61,173 nt of DNA. Origin: Syntrophaceae bacterium. Lineage in GTDB: Bacteria > Desulfobacterota > BSN033 > UBA1163. The stretch is taken from the NCBI GenBank assembly GCA_013388635.1, contig JACAEX010000010.1, positions 1-61,173 of the forward strand. The letters run 5' to 3'. How positions within the stretch are numbered: position 1 is the stretch's first letter; each line of letters begins with the position of its first letter. This document shows positions 1 through 8,129 of the stretch, piece after piece. The notes under the pieces were generated by a model, which worked only from the letters and a program-made list of their open reading frames with translations, was not told where the DNA came from and did not search any database. The translations under genes were made by a program, and so were the position numbers.

Positions 1-8
1 CACCATAA

Positions 9-155
9 TTAAATAAATTCTAAATTCGAAGCACGAAATCCGAAACAAACGCAAATGACGGAAGCCCCGTGTTTTAAACGAGACGGTTTAGAATTTTCGA
101 ATTAGGATTTTGAATTTGTTTCGAGTTTCGAAATTCGGATTTAGGATTTTCGGTC
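9..155. repeat. heptad-periodic inverted repeat (TTCGAA-rich type)
   Basis: This AT-rich gap has no gene. The left part is built from 7-base units such as AATTCGA, AGCACGA and AATCCGA. The right part (about 90-155) is built from roughly complementary units such as TCGAGTT, TCGAAAT and TCGGATT, so the whole can fold into an imperfect hairpin. The same family recurs at 39627-39790, 42399-42540 and 49220-49395. Confidence 0.75.
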
Positions 156-163
156 TTAGAGGA

Positions 164-241
164 GTCCCCATCGTCTAGCCAGGCCAAGGACACCGGCCTT
201 TCACGCCGGCAACAGGGGTTCAAATCCCCTTGGGGACGCCA
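164..241 (+). tRNA. tRNA-Glu (anticodon TTC)
   Basis: A complete cloverleaf is visible. The acceptor stem GTCCCCA (164-170) pairs with TGGGGAC (231-237). The anticodon stem CCGGC/GCCGG (193-197 and 205-209) encloses loop CTTTCAC with anticodon TTC at 200-202, which reads GAA/GAG glutamate codons. A T-arm with GGTTCAAAT follows. The discriminator base is G238 and CCA (239-241) is encoded. It lies just after a heptad-repeat element, and I see no clear promoter of its own. Confidence 0.95.
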
Positions 242-314
242 AGTGTATTGCTGTATTGCAAATCTTTACTCCTGCCCTTTTTTGTGTTATGAAAACCTGC
301 AACCTTTTCCAAAG

Positions 315-1043
315 ATGGGTGTCTCCTCATCTATGAAATTTTCGCTCAAATCGAGATGGAAATGGTCCCTGATCATTCTGGCAGTATTGGTTCTGTTATC
401 CATCTATCAGTACAACTCCCAATTGTGGAAGAAGTCCGTTGAGCTCTATGAGCTTCTCCATGATCGACAGCAATTAAAGATCAGCATCCTTTCCTACGGT
501 CCTTATTCCCCGTTGGCCTATATTCTGATCCAGGTTGCCCAGGTTGTCGTTGCGCCCATCCCAGGCGGGGCGATTGAGTTCTTGGGAGGATATCTCTTCG
601 GAGTGAAGGCCGGATTTTTCTATTCCATGATCGGTGTGGTCCTAGGTTCATGGATTGCCTTCAGCCTGGCCAGGATCTTTGAAAAGCTGGCGGTTGAGAA
701 GTTTGTCTCGCCACAGATTATAAGGAAATTTGATTACCTGATCGGGCATGAGGGCCTCATCCTCAGTTTTCTGCTCTTTTTGATCCCGGGCTTTCCTAAG
801 GATGCCCTGTGCTATCTCCTGGGACTGACGCCCATGCATACGGGTATCTTTCTGATCATCTCCACCATCGGTCGGGTGCCCGGTACGCTGATGGCCTGCC
901 TCCAGGGCGGAAAGGCCTTTGAGCATCAGTACAAGACGTTCTTGATCCTTCTTGGGATCTCTGGTCTGGTGATTTTGGTCTTTTATATTTATCATGAGGA
1001 GATCCATCGCTGGCTCAAGAGACTGAGAAAGGTTAAATCATAG
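315..1043 (+). CDS. TVP38/TMEM64 (DedA-like, VTT domain) membrane protein
   Basis: This is a 242-residue polytopic inner-membrane protein. Near the N-terminus is a hydrophobic segment rich in I, L and V. The centre carries the family signature: a Pro-Gly-Gly turn (VAPIPGGAIEFLGGYLFG), then GSWIAFSLAR, and later a second re-entrant region with LIPGFPKDALCYLLG. The C-terminus is a final membrane helix and a basic tail. Members of this family are thought to move lipids or related small molecules across the membrane, but the substrate here is unknown. The open frame reaches back to 243, directly against the tRNA. I prefer the ATG at 315 (or 333), since a start two bases from a tRNA 3' end is unlikely. 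The next gene begins within 25 bases, so the two are probably co-transcribed. Confidence 0.8.
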   Translation: MGVSSSMKFSLKSRWKWSLIILAVLVLLSIYQYNSQLWKKSVELYELLHDRQQLKISILSYGPYSPLAYILIQVAQVVVAPIPGGAIEFLGGYLFGVKAGFFYSMIGVVLGSWIAFSLARIFEKLAVEKFVSPQIIRKFDYLIGHEGLILSFLLFLIPGFPKDALCYLLGLTPMHTGIFLIISTIGRVPGTLMACLQGGKAFEHQYKTFLILLGISGLVILVFYIYHEEIHRWLKRLRKVKS

Positions 1044-1063
1044 CTGGAGGGTTGGCATCGGTT

Positions 1064-1450
1064 ATGAAAGAGGGCACCGGACGAGGGTTGCCTCCGGACC
1101 TCATCACGGATCTTTATTTAAATCTCCTGACAGAGATCTGGGAGATTGCCTCCGCCCTGATCGGGGAAGCCATTTTATCGCTTCTTTTTCTCTCAGCCAT
1201 TCAAAAGATTGGGGAGAGACACCCCTTCTTGCTCTCCCTGAAAGTTTCTGAGGAGGGCATCGGGTTGGATCGGGTGAGGGAGGAGGGAAAGAAGCTCTCG
1301 CCCCTGGAGGTCCATAAAGGGTTCCAGGGTCTGATCAACCAGCTCACCCATCTTTTTTCAGCACTGGCTGAGGGAGTGATCAACAAGGAACTCTTCCCGA
1401 AGGTCTTTCCGAAGATCAAGGAGGCCGAACGGATCGTCTCGTTGAAATAA
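1064..1450 (+). CDS. conserved-looking protein of unknown function
   Basis: This is a 128-residue mostly helical protein that I do not recognise. The first half is hydrophobic (around residues 20-50, with an ALIGEAILSLLFLSAI stretch) but contains acidic residues, so it could be an amphipathic or membrane-associated helix bundle rather than a classic transmembrane segment. The second half has regularly spaced charged residues. GGAGGG at 1046-1051 precedes ATG 1064 by 12 bases. An in-frame TTG at 1052 lies too close to that ribosome site. It sits between the TVP38-like gene and a diguanylate cyclase with gaps under 25 bases, so it is probably part of that transcription unit and possibly a partner of the cyclase. 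Confidence 0.6.
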   Translation: MKEGTGRGLPPDLITDLYLNLLTEIWEIASALIGEAILSLLFLSAIQKIGERHPFLLSLKVSEEGIGLDRVREEGKKLSPLEVHKGFQGLINQLTHLFSALAEGVINKELFPKVFPKIKEAERIVSLK

Positions 1451-1459
1451 GAGGCACCA

Positions 1460-2473
1460 TTGAGACTGATCTTCAAAAATCTGAATATCCTTCGGTCCAC
1501 GATCAACGCGATCAGCATGAATTTTGATCCTAAGGGGATCGTCGAGTCGGCCGGGACTAACCTTCCCCATCTGTTTCGCTTCACCTCCTTTGGCCTGCTC
1601 TGGAAAGAGGACCTGGTCCTCCACCTTTACGAGGAAGAGGCCTGTCCTCCTCCCTTTACGAAGAAGGTGGTGGAGAATATGGTTACGGTCCTTTCGATCT
1701 TAGGAAGGCAACCCATCGATGTCGGTCAGGTGAAGGTTCAAATAGAAAGAGGGGGCTCGAAGCCTGATCAGGCGATGCTCCCCGCGCAGGCTGTCTTGAA
1801 GTCCCATCTGACCTTGCCCCTTCCAGTGGAAGGGGAAGTGGTCGGCTGCATTTCGCTCAACAGCCGTGAGCCCAATGCCTTCGATGTTCAGGATCTGCAA
1901 TTCTTTTCGGTCATCGGATATCAGATCTCAGCGACGTTAAAGCACTGTCAACAGCTTAGCTCGATCAAGAATATCGCCGTCTATGATACCCTGACCAACC
2001 TCCATAATCGGAGATACTTTGAAGAGAAGCTGGCGATTGAGACAGAGAAGTCATTTTTCACCGGTACCCCTCTCTCTTTGATGATGGTGGACATTGACCA
2101 TTTCAAGAAGGTGAACGATACCTACGGCCATCCCGTGGGCGATAAGCTCCTTTGCCACATCGCCTCCTTATTAAAGAGTTCGGTGAGGAAGGACGATACG
2201 GTAGCCCGGTATGGGGGTGAGGAGTTCGTTCTGATCTTGCCCGGAGCAAGCTTGGAAGTGAGCTTCAGGATTGCAGAACGGATTCGAGACCTCGTTGAGA
2301 AGAGCGATTTTGAAACCGGGCTGAGTCACCTCCGGCTGACGGTAAGCATCGGGATCTCCAGTTTTCCAACTCATCGGGCAAGGTCAAAAGAAGAATTGGT
2401 GAAGATGGCGGACCAGGCACTCTACAGTGCAAAGAGGGGCGGGCGTAACCAGGTTCGTATTTTTACCCCGTAA
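1460..2473 (+). CDS. GAF-GGDEF diguanylate cyclase
   Basis: This 337-residue enzyme is predicted to make cyclic di-GMP from two GTP. Residues about 1-165 look like a GAF-type sensory domain. Residues about 170-335 form the GGDEF domain, with DxLTxLxNRR near 176-185, MMVDIDHFKKVNDTYGH near 208-224, and an intact active-site GGEEF at 252-256. An inhibitory I-site RKDD (RxxD) at 243-246 lies exactly five residues upstream, so product inhibition is expected. It starts at TTG 1460, with GAGG at 1451-1454 five bases upstream. There is no transmembrane segment, so the signal is probably cytosolic. The gene ends against a strong bidirectional hairpin terminator. Confidence 0.9.
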   Translation: MRLIFKNLNILRSTINAISMNFDPKGIVESAGTNLPHLFRFTSFGLLWKEDLVLHLYEEEACPPPFTKKVVENMVTVLSILGRQPIDVGQVKVQIERGGSKPDQAMLPAQAVLKSHLTLPLPVEGEVVGCISLNSREPNAFDVQDLQFFSVIGYQISATLKHCQQLSSIKNIAVYDTLTNLHNRRYFEEKLAIETEKSFFTGTPLSLMMVDIDHFKKVNDTYGHPVGDKLLCHIASLLKSSVRKDDTVARYGGEEFVLILPGASLEVSFRIAERIRDLVEKSDFETGLSHLRLTVSIGISSFPTHRARSKEELVKMADQALYSAKRGGRNQVRIFTP

Positions 2474-2514
2474 TCCTGAAAAACCTCAGTCTTCACACTG
2501 GGATGAAAGGGATT

Positions 2515-2549
2515 CCAAAAGGGCACACCCTTTGGGTGTGCCCTTTTGG
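2515..2549. terminator. bidirectional hairpin terminator
   Basis: A perfect 16-bp inverted repeat (2515-2530 and 2534-2549) with a TTT loop. The arms begin CCAAAAGGGC and end GCCCTTTTGG, giving A-tract and T-tract on either strand. It sits between two convergent genes, the diguanylate cyclase on plus and the small exported protein on minus, and can stop transcription from both sides. Confidence 0.92.
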
Positions 2550-2568
2550 CTTAAGACCTGCCTCCCGG

Positions 2569-2955
2569 CTACTTCTTCGGCGCTTCTTTCTTCGGTGCAG
2601 CCTTTGGAGCAGCCACCTTGATGGCCGTGGCGATCATCTTATCCCCATCTTTCTTGTAAGAGACGGAGACATTCATCCCTGCTTTCAATTCAGCAAAGGG
2701 CACATCCTTTCCGGCCTTGGTGATCTTCGTCTTGTCGTCGGTAGCAAAGGTTAAGGTCTTCTCCTCCTTCTTCACCTTGCCCTTTACATCGATGGCCTTT
2801 GCCACTTCGTCAACCTTTTCGATCACCCCAGAAAACTTTTCCACCTTTGCCGGCTTGGGTTTCTCCGGTGCAGGAGCTGGTTTTTGCTGGGCAATCGCTG
2901 CGGCGATAAAGACTACCAGCGTAAGCAGGGCAACCAGTAGGATCAATTTTCTCAT
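2569..2955 (-). CDS. small exported Ala/Pro/Lys-rich protein, sigma54-driven
   Basis: This 128-residue protein has an N-terminal signal peptide (MRKLILLVALLTLVVFIAAA, probable cut after AIAQ). A Pro/Ala/Lys linker follows, then a compact domain of about 65 residues (about 40-108) resembling small beta-barrel periplasmic domains of the DUF5666 kind, and an Ala-Pro-Lys tail ending APKK. No catalytic residues stand out. It starts behind a strong AGGAGGTG ribosome site. A sigma54-type promoter (3007-3025) lies about 50 bases upstream, and the gene directly upstream encodes an NtrC-type activator. It is therefore the likely target of that two-component system, perhaps an envelope-stress or surface protein. 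The function is unknown. Confidence 0.8.
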   Translation of the reverse strand: MRKLILLVALLTLVVFIAAAIAQQKPAPAPEKPKPAKVEKFSGVIEKVDEVAKAIDVKGKVKKEEKTLTFATDDKTKITKAGKDVPFAELKAGMNVSVSYKKDGDKMIATAIKVAAPKAAPKKEAPKK

Positions 2956-3006
2956 GCTTTTTCACCTCCTCTCTTTCTGAAGTCCTAATGGACTGATCGG
3001 GTTAAA

Positions 3007-3025
3007 GAGCAAAAGGAATGCCAAG
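3007..3025 (-). promoter_or_regulatory. sigma54 (-24/-12) promoter
   Basis: Read on the minus strand this is CTTGGCATTCCTTTTGCTC: TTGGCA at -24, exactly ten bases between the GG and GC pairs, and TTGCT at -12. It predicts transcription from about 2997, leaving a leader of about 40 bases with a good ribosome site before the start at 2955. Confidence 0.8.
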
Positions 3026-3103
3026 AGAGAGATGGGAATTGAAATTTGTAATATATTGAAATAACAGAGAAATTTCCAAATCAGAAGATTCTTGGTCGAG
3101 CGA

Positions 3104-3181
3104 GGTTGTTTAAAAATTAAACACAACCTATCACATTTTCTTAAAACTCTATAACCTATTTAAATCAAAAATGAAAATGTG
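3104..3181. promoter_or_regulatory. candidate activator-binding inverted repeats
   Basis: Two inverted repeats lie roughly 80-160 bases upstream of the sigma54 promoter. One spans 3104-3128, with GGTTGTTTAA facing TTAAACACAACC. The other has 9-base arms CACATTTTC (3132-3140) and GAAAATGTG (3173-3181). The distance suits enhancer sites for the NtrC-type regulator encoded next door. Binding is an inference from position and symmetry. Confidence 0.4.
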
Positions 3182-3197
3182 TCTAAGGATTGAACAC

Positions 3198-4550
3198 TCA
3201 CTCTTTCTCTAAGATTTGATAGAGTGTCGCCCTTGTAATGCCCAGAATTTCCGCCGCCTTCTTCTTATTGCCACCGGTCTCCTGGAGAACCTTTAGAACA
3301 TACCTTTTTTCCATCTCTTTTAAAGGCAGGAGTTTTTCCGGAGGCAGGGTATCGGCCTTCTTCGCCTCTTCGACCATCTTCGTGGGCAGGTCCTCGGGGA
3401 GGATAATGGGATGGGTTGTAAGCACCACGGCTCGTTCGATGGTATGTTCCAACTCTCGCACATTTCCTGGCCATGAATATCGGAGGAGTACTTCAAGGGC
3501 CTCTGGAGAGATATGGGAAATATTCTTCTTATTCTCTTCGGAGAATCTCTGGAGAAAATGGCTGGCCAGCAAGGGTATGTCCTCCTGCCTCTCTCTCAAT
3601 GGAGGAAGGGTGATCGAAACCACATTGAGCCGGTCGTAGAGATCCTCCCTGAACCTCCCATTTTTTACATGGGGTTCCAGGGGCTGATTGGTGGCGGCGA
3701 TCACCCGCACATCGACCTTGACACTTTCCATGCCTCCCACTGGTTTGATCTCATGTTCCTGCAGGAATCTCAGAAGTTTTGTCTGCATTGGAAGGCTGAG
3801 ATTGCTCACCTCATCGAGAAAGAGCGTTCCTCCGTCGGCTTCCTCGAGAAGGCCCTTCTTTGTGAAGAGGGCGCCTGTAAAGGCTCCTCGGACATGGCCG
3901 AACAGTTCACTTTCCATCAGATTTTCTACGAGGGAGGCACAGTCGACAGGGATGAAAGGCCGGCTGTTTCGATGACTGTTATAATGGATGGAACGGGCCA
4001 CCAGCTCTTTGCCCGTTCCTCGCTCGCCGTAGAGAAGGACCGTAGATTTCGTATCCGCCACCTTCGCGATGGTTTTATAGACCTGGAGCATCTGAGGAGT
4101 TCTTCCAATGACGTTCTTAAACTGGTACCTGGTCAGAAGCTCCTGTCGGAAAAATCTGTTCTCCTGGAGAAGCTTCCGTTGCTCGAGGGCCCTTCGGATC
4201 GTGATCTTGATCTCTTCGAGCTTGAAGGGTTTGCTGATATAGTCGAAGGCCCCCTCTCGGATGGCTTCGATGGCGGTTTCGATCGATCCAAAGGCTGTGA
4301 TCATGATCACCGTGGTCTCCGGAGAGATCTTCTTGAATGATCGAAGCACCTCCATTCCATCCTTATCACCCATGCGAACATCGGTGATGACAATATCAAA
4401 AAAACGGTCGCCACCCCGGGCAATGGCCTCTTCGCCACCCAAGGCAGCCTCCACCCTGTAACCCTCCTTTGCAAGGACTTCTTTCAAAAGGTTGAGCGTC
4501 ACAGGATCATCATCCACGACAAGCAGGTTCGGTGACGCTTGTTCGGCCAT
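3198..4550 (-). CDS. NtrC-family sigma54-dependent response regulator
   Basis: This is a 450-residue transcription activator. The receiver domain (about 8-120) has the acidic triad VVDDDP, phospho-acceptor Asp57 (VITDV) and Lys108 (SKPF). The AAA+ domain has Walker A GERGTGKE at 175-182, the sigma54-contact loop GAFTGA at 222-227, and Walker B in DGGTLFLDEV. The C-terminal Fis-type helix-turn-helix ends in GNKKKAAEILGITRATLYQI. The start at 4550 is chosen because AGGAG precedes it at good spacing, and it overlaps the 3' end of the sensor kinase gene by about 40 bases. It forms a pair with that kinase. The likely target is the sigma54 promoter just beyond its own stop codon. Confidence 0.93.
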   Translation of the reverse strand: MAEQASPNLLVVDDDPVTLNLLKEVLAKEGYRVEAALGGEEAIARGGDRFFDIVITDVRMGDKDGMEVLRSFKKISPETTVIMITAFGSIETAIEAIREGAFDYISKPFKLEEIKITIRRALEQRKLLQENRFFRQELLTRYQFKNVIGRTPQMLQVYKTIAKVADTKSTVLLYGERGTGKELVARSIHYNSHRNSRPFIPVDCASLVENLMESELFGHVRGAFTGALFTKKGLLEEADGGTLFLDEVSNLSLPMQTKLLRFLQEHEIKPVGGMESVKVDVRVIAATNQPLEPHVKNGRFREDLYDRLNVVSITLPPLRERQEDIPLLASHFLQRFSEENKKNISHISPEALEVLLRYSWPGNVRELEHTIERAVVLTTHPIILPEDLPTKMVEEAKKADTLPPEKLLPLKEMEKRYVLKVLQETGGNKKKAAEILGITRATLYQILEKE

Positions 4551-6189
4551 CTCTACTCTCCTGGCAAGCCGGGACATAAACGAAGAAGGTGCTTCCCTTT
4601 CCCACTTCGCTTTTCACATCCAATCGGCCTGAGTGTTCTTTGATAATCTTCTCGCAGATTGTCAGACCCAAACCCGTCCCTTCCCCTAACTTCTTTGTGG
4701 TGAAGAAGGGCTCGAAGATCCTCTTCTTCGCCTCCTCTGTGATGCCGATGCCCGTATCCGCAATCGAAATCCTCACCCATCCCTCCCCATCTTCTCCAGA
4801 CGCCTGGACTGGAAGAGCCTCTGTCTCAATTCTTAAAGAGCCTCCATGGGGCATGGCGTCAAGGGCATTGCTGATGAGATTGAGAAAGAGGGTCTGGAGG
4901 TACGTGGGATCTCCTGAGACCAGGGGAAGATCAGGGCAGAGGGAGGCGGAGAGTCTTACCTTTCTGGCAAAAAACCAGGGTTCGCTCAGGCGGATCAGAT
5001 CTTCGAGCACCCGATTGATATCAACCGGTCTCAACTGGGCCTCTGGTTGTCGGGTGAAGGCGAGGATCTTTTTCACGGAGTCTGCCAATCGGTCGAGTTG
5101 GGATTCGATAATATTCAGGCGTTCCCGATCCATGGGCGAGAAGTTTCCTTCCTGCAGCATCAGCTGAATGTAACCTGAAATGGAGTTGAGAGGCGTGCCG
5201 ATTTGATGGGCCATCGTGGCAGTGACCTGTCCCAATGCCGCGAGCTTCTCAGATTGGCTCAACTGCCTCTGGGATTCGAAAAGGGCTTCGTTGAGAAGCC
5301 TCAGCTCCTCGTTCCTTCTGGCCAGCTCAGAAGTAGCTGCTTCAACTTTTCGGGTGAGCTCCTCATTGAACTGGCTGACCTTCGATAGGAGCTGGACATT
5401 CTGTTCATGGGTCTCGCGGATCGTCTTGAGCATCCGGTTGAAGTGTCTTCCCAGCTCTCCTAACTCATCCTGGCTTAGAACGTGGGCCTGAGCCTCCAAA
5501 TTGCCTTGCTCTGCTTGAGACATAGCCTCGACCAGGTTCTGGATGGGGTTCCCAACTAACTTTCCGAAGAGGAGGGCAAAGGTGATCAGGATGGCGACGA
5601 TGCTCAGCAGGGTCAGGATGAAGGCCCGCTCCCTCTTCTTATTGAGAAAGCCTTCCACCTCAGCCAGGGAACTGACCACCCGAATCCCCCCGATCACTCT
5701 TTTCCCGGAGTGGAGGGGGACGATGACCTCCAATCCCTTCTCACCTTCCGCCTGGTGAACGGAGGAGAGATGTCTGTCCTTCTTCAGTTGGCGGATGTGA
5801 CCCTCGGATAGAGCAAGCGGCGGCTTGGGCACGTTCCACTTCGAGGTGGAAATGATCGGCTCCCAACCCTTTGAAGAGAGAAGAAATATGTCGATCTCCA
5901 TCAGTGTCGGTCGACTCAATAACCACTCCTCGATCTCCTCTCTCAGATGGGGGAGATTACCCATCATCCTCTGGTCCGGGATTCCCGCATCGATCTGTTT
6001 CGCGATATAGAGGTTTCGATCCAGGTAAAGACTGAGGTGGTCTTTTCTTGCGAAATGGTAATCCAAATAACTGGAAAGGAGGAGGACTCCAGCGACGATG
6101 AAGATGACGAATGCAGTGATTTTGGCCTTCAATCCGAAGGATCTCTTTTCAATCCTTGGCCATGCGAAAGATCTGATTCGTTGGATCAT
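4510..6189 (-). CDS. membrane sensor histidine kinase (HAMP-HisKA-HATPase)
   Basis: This 559-residue kinase has transmembrane helices at about 23-44 and 189-212, which enclose a periplasmic sensing domain of about 145 residues. A HAMP linker (about 209-262) and a long coiled coil (about 265-315) follow. The H-box AHQIGTPLNS carries His328. The ATPase domain has N, D-x-G-x-G (IADTGIGI) and GTGLGLTI boxes. It should phosphorylate the response regulator encoded immediately downstream. Its ATG overlaps the tatC-like stop codon by four bases, which suggests translational coupling and one tatC-kinase-regulator transcript. The ligand is unknown. Confidence 0.92.
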   Translation of the reverse strand: MIQRIRSFAWPRIEKRSFGLKAKITAFVIFIVAGVLLLSSYLDYHFARKDHLSLYLDRNLYIAKQIDAGIPDQRMMGNLPHLREEIEEWLLSRPTLMEIDIFLLSSKGWEPIISTSKWNVPKPPLALSEGHIRQLKKDRHLSSVHQAEGEKGLEVIVPLHSGKRVIGGIRVVSSLAEVEGFLNKKRERAFILTLLSIVAILITFALLFGKLVGNPIQNLVEAMSQAEQGNLEAQAHVLSQDELGELGRHFNRMLKTIRETHEQNVQLLSKVSQFNEELTRKVEAATSELARRNEELRLLNEALFESQRQLSQSEKLAALGQVTATMAHQIGTPLNSISGYIQLMLQEGNFSPMDRERLNIIESQLDRLADSVKKILAFTRQPEAQLRPVDINRVLEDLIRLSEPWFFARKVRLSASLCPDLPLVSGDPTYLQTLFLNLISNALDAMPHGGSLRIETEALPVQASGEDGEGWVRISIADTGIGITEEAKKRIFEPFFTTKKLGEGTGLGLTICEKIIKEHSGRLDVKSEVGKGSTFFVYVPACQESRDGRTSVTEPACRG

Positions 6190-6935
6190 CTCACCACCTG
6201 ACCTTCTGAGACGGAAGCTATGGTTTCAGCCCGTCTCCGTTCTATGATTTTCACCAAGATGACCCCGATCTCGAAAAGGATATATAAAGGACCTCCCATC
6301 AAGGCCATGTTGAAGACGTCGGGCGTGGGTGTCAGGACCGCAGATAAAATGGCGATCAGGAGAATGGCATACCTCCGGTTTCGACCCAGAAATGATGCGT
6401 TGACTACCTTGAGATAACTCAGCAGGGCAAGGACGAGCGGAAGCTCAAATGTCAGACCAAATCCAAAGATGAAAAAGGTGCAGAAGGAGACATATTTTCC
6501 AACAGAGATCATCGGTTTGATATGGGGGGATTGGTAACTTAAGAGAAATTGAACACCGAAAGGCAAGGTGATAAAGTAACAAAAGAAAGCCCCGAGGTAA
6601 AAAAGGATGATGGCGGTGAGAAGGACGGGGGTGGCAGACCTCAGACCTTTGAGGCGGAACATTGGAGCGAAGGCTCTCCAGATATAATAGAAGATGACCG
6701 GGATGGAGAAGAAGAGGCTCGCATAAAGGGTCAATTTGAGAAGGGAGAGGAAGCTTTCAGGAATGCCAAAGGCAACCAGATCCGCTCGAAGGTTTGTGCG
6801 ATAGAGATGGCGAAGCACAGTTTTAGAAAAGGGAAAGATCGCCATCCCGACGAGAGCGGTGGCGATGATGATTTGAAGGAGGCCTTTTCTGAGATTGCTT
6901 AGCGCTTGGAAGAGATCTCTCCGATCCATCTCCAT
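6186..6935 (-). CDS. tatC: divergent TatC-family protein translocase subunit
   Basis: This 249-residue protein has six hydrophobic segments and clear TatC landmarks: LRKGL near the N-terminus, YYIWRAFAPMF, FGLTFELPLVL, and the C-terminal TPDVFNMALMGGPLYILFEIGV. In canonical TatC the cytoplasmic N-terminal motif reads ELRKR and the first loop reads PALYKHE, and both glutamates contact the twin-arginine signal peptide. Here the aligned residues are Asn (SNLRKGL) and Gly (MFRLKGLRS). I therefore regard it as a TatC paralogue that may bind a different substrate. The start at 6935 (MEMDRRDLF) fits the family, although the open frame continues to 7052. No tatA or tatB is seen nearby. It appears to be the first gene of an operon with a two-component system. 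Confidence 0.82.
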   Translation of the reverse strand: MEMDRRDLFQALSNLRKGLLQIIIATALVGMAIFPFSKTVLRHLYRTNLRADLVAFGIPESFLSLLKLTLYASLFFSIPVIFYYIWRAFAPMFRLKGLRSATPVLLTAIILFYLGAFFCYFITLPFGVQFLLSYQSPHIKPMISVGKYVSFCTFFIFGFGLTFELPLVLALLSYLKVVNASFLGRNRRYAILLIAILSAVLTPTPDVFNMALMGGPLYILFEIGVILVKIIERRRAETIASVSEGQVVR

Positions 6936-7046
6936 CACAGGCCTAATGTAACACAAAAGTCCTCTTTGGGAAAAGAGCCGAGCGGGACACCTGGATTTTG
7001 CTTCTGCTCTGCGATTCTTCGTCTCCGAATGTGGCCTGAGCGGGGT

Positions 7047-7075
7047 TGACAAAGATCGAAAACAGGGGTATAGGG
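7047..7075 (+). promoter_or_regulatory. sigma70-type promoter of the ATP-grasp/two-component unit
   Basis: A perfect -35 box TTGACA (7047-7052), a 17-base spacer, and TATAGG (7070-7075) as the -10 box. It faces the ATP-grasp gene starting at 7121 and is divergent from the tatC-like operon. Confidence 0.6.
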
Positions 7076-7120
7076 AAATAAGGATTGGGCACGGCTGTTT
7101 CAGCGAGAAATATTTCTGAG

Positions 7121-8122
7121 ATGAGATTGAGGGTAGGCATTACCTACAACCTGAAGCAGGATTTCCTTTACACGGAAAACCAGCCGATCGATTTTTTGGA
7201 GGAGTTCGACTCAGAGGAGACGATCGAGGCGATTCGAAACGTTCTCGAAAGCGATGGTCACGAAGTGGTCAAGCTGGGCGGCGACCTCGGTCTGATTGAC
7301 CGGTTGAGACAGACCCCGATCGACATCGTATTCAACATCGCCGAAGGCCTTCAGGGCCGAAACAGAGAAGCCCACATCCCCGCCCTCTTAGAATATCTGA
7401 GGATCCCCTATACCGGTTCCGATCCCCTGACCCTCTCCCTGACCTTGGACAAGTCAATGGCAAAAAGGGTGGTGATGAGCGAAGGGATTCCAACCCCGCG
7501 TTTTATGAAAGTGGAGAGGATGGAGGATCTCCGTCAGTTGAACCTGAACTATCCCCTGTTTGTGAAGTTATGTTATGAGGGCTCGAGCAAGGGGGTTCGG
7601 CTGGATTCAAAGATCTCGAACCGTCGGTCTCTGGAAGAGAAAGCGGAATGGCTGTTGAAGACCTACGGCCCTCCTCTTCTGGTGGAAGAGTTTGTGAGCG
7701 GTCCAGAGTTCACTGTGGGCATCCTCGGCAATGAGAGCCCGACGGTGCTCGGGGTCATGCAGATCGAGATCAAGGGCAGTCCTGTGGAGGAGGCCATTTA
7801 TTCCGTGGAGGTGAAGAGGGAATGGGAGGAGAGGGTTCATTACCATTGTCCCCCTCCTGTGGATGTCCATCTTTTAAGGGAGATCGAGGCCGTGGCCCTC
7901 CGATCCTATCGTCTGCTCGATTGTCGTGACGTATCCAGAGTGGACATCCGCGTGGATCAGAACGGGACTCCGCATTTTTTGGAGATCAATCCCCTTCCAG
8001 GTCTCTCTCCAGTCTATGGAGATCTTCCGATCATGGCAGGCCGGATGGGATGGGATTATGCGCGGCTTATCAGAACGATCTTCGATCACGCCTTGAAGAG
8101 GAATGGTTTGTTAGGGAGATGA
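7121..8122 (+). CDS. D-Ala-D-Ala ligase-like ATP-grasp enzyme (copy 1)
   Basis: This 333-residue ATP-grasp ligase should join an amino acid or similar carboxylate to an amine using ATP. Visible family motifs are an N-terminal VFNIAEG loop, IPALLEYLRIPYTGSDPLT, the ATP-binding FVKLCYEGSSKGV, VEEFVSGPEFTVGI, and the metal-binding RVDIRV with FLEINPLPGLSP. D-Ala-D-Ala ligases share this plan, but a paralogue is encoded at 13199-14227 beside a lysine aminomutase, so the substrate is probably not D-Ala. I start it at ATG 7121 (MRLRVGITYN), where the Rossmann-like strand begins. A TTG at 7085 is possible. The kinase gene follows after seven bases, so it is co-transcribed with a regulatory pair. Confidence 0.82.
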   Translation: MRLRVGITYNLKQDFLYTENQPIDFLEEFDSEETIEAIRNVLESDGHEVVKLGGDLGLIDRLRQTPIDIVFNIAEGLQGRNREAHIPALLEYLRIPYTGSDPLTLSLTLDKSMAKRVVMSEGIPTPRFMKVERMEDLRQLNLNYPLFVKLCYEGSSKGVRLDSKISNRRSLEEKAEWLLKTYGPPLLVEEFVSGPEFTVGILGNESPTVLGVMQIEIKGSPVEEAIYSVEVKREWEERVHYHCPPPVDVHLLREIEAVALRSYRLLDCRDVSRVDIRVDQNGTPHFLEINPLPGLSPVYGDLPIMAGRMGWDYARLIRTIFDHALKRNGLLGR

Positions 8123-8129
8123 ATGGGTC

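Noticed and set aside
7088-7106. Sigma54-like TTGGGCACGGCTGTTTCA before the first ATP-grasp gene
   Set aside because: The -12 GC is absent (TC instead), and a good sigma70 promoter lies just upstream.
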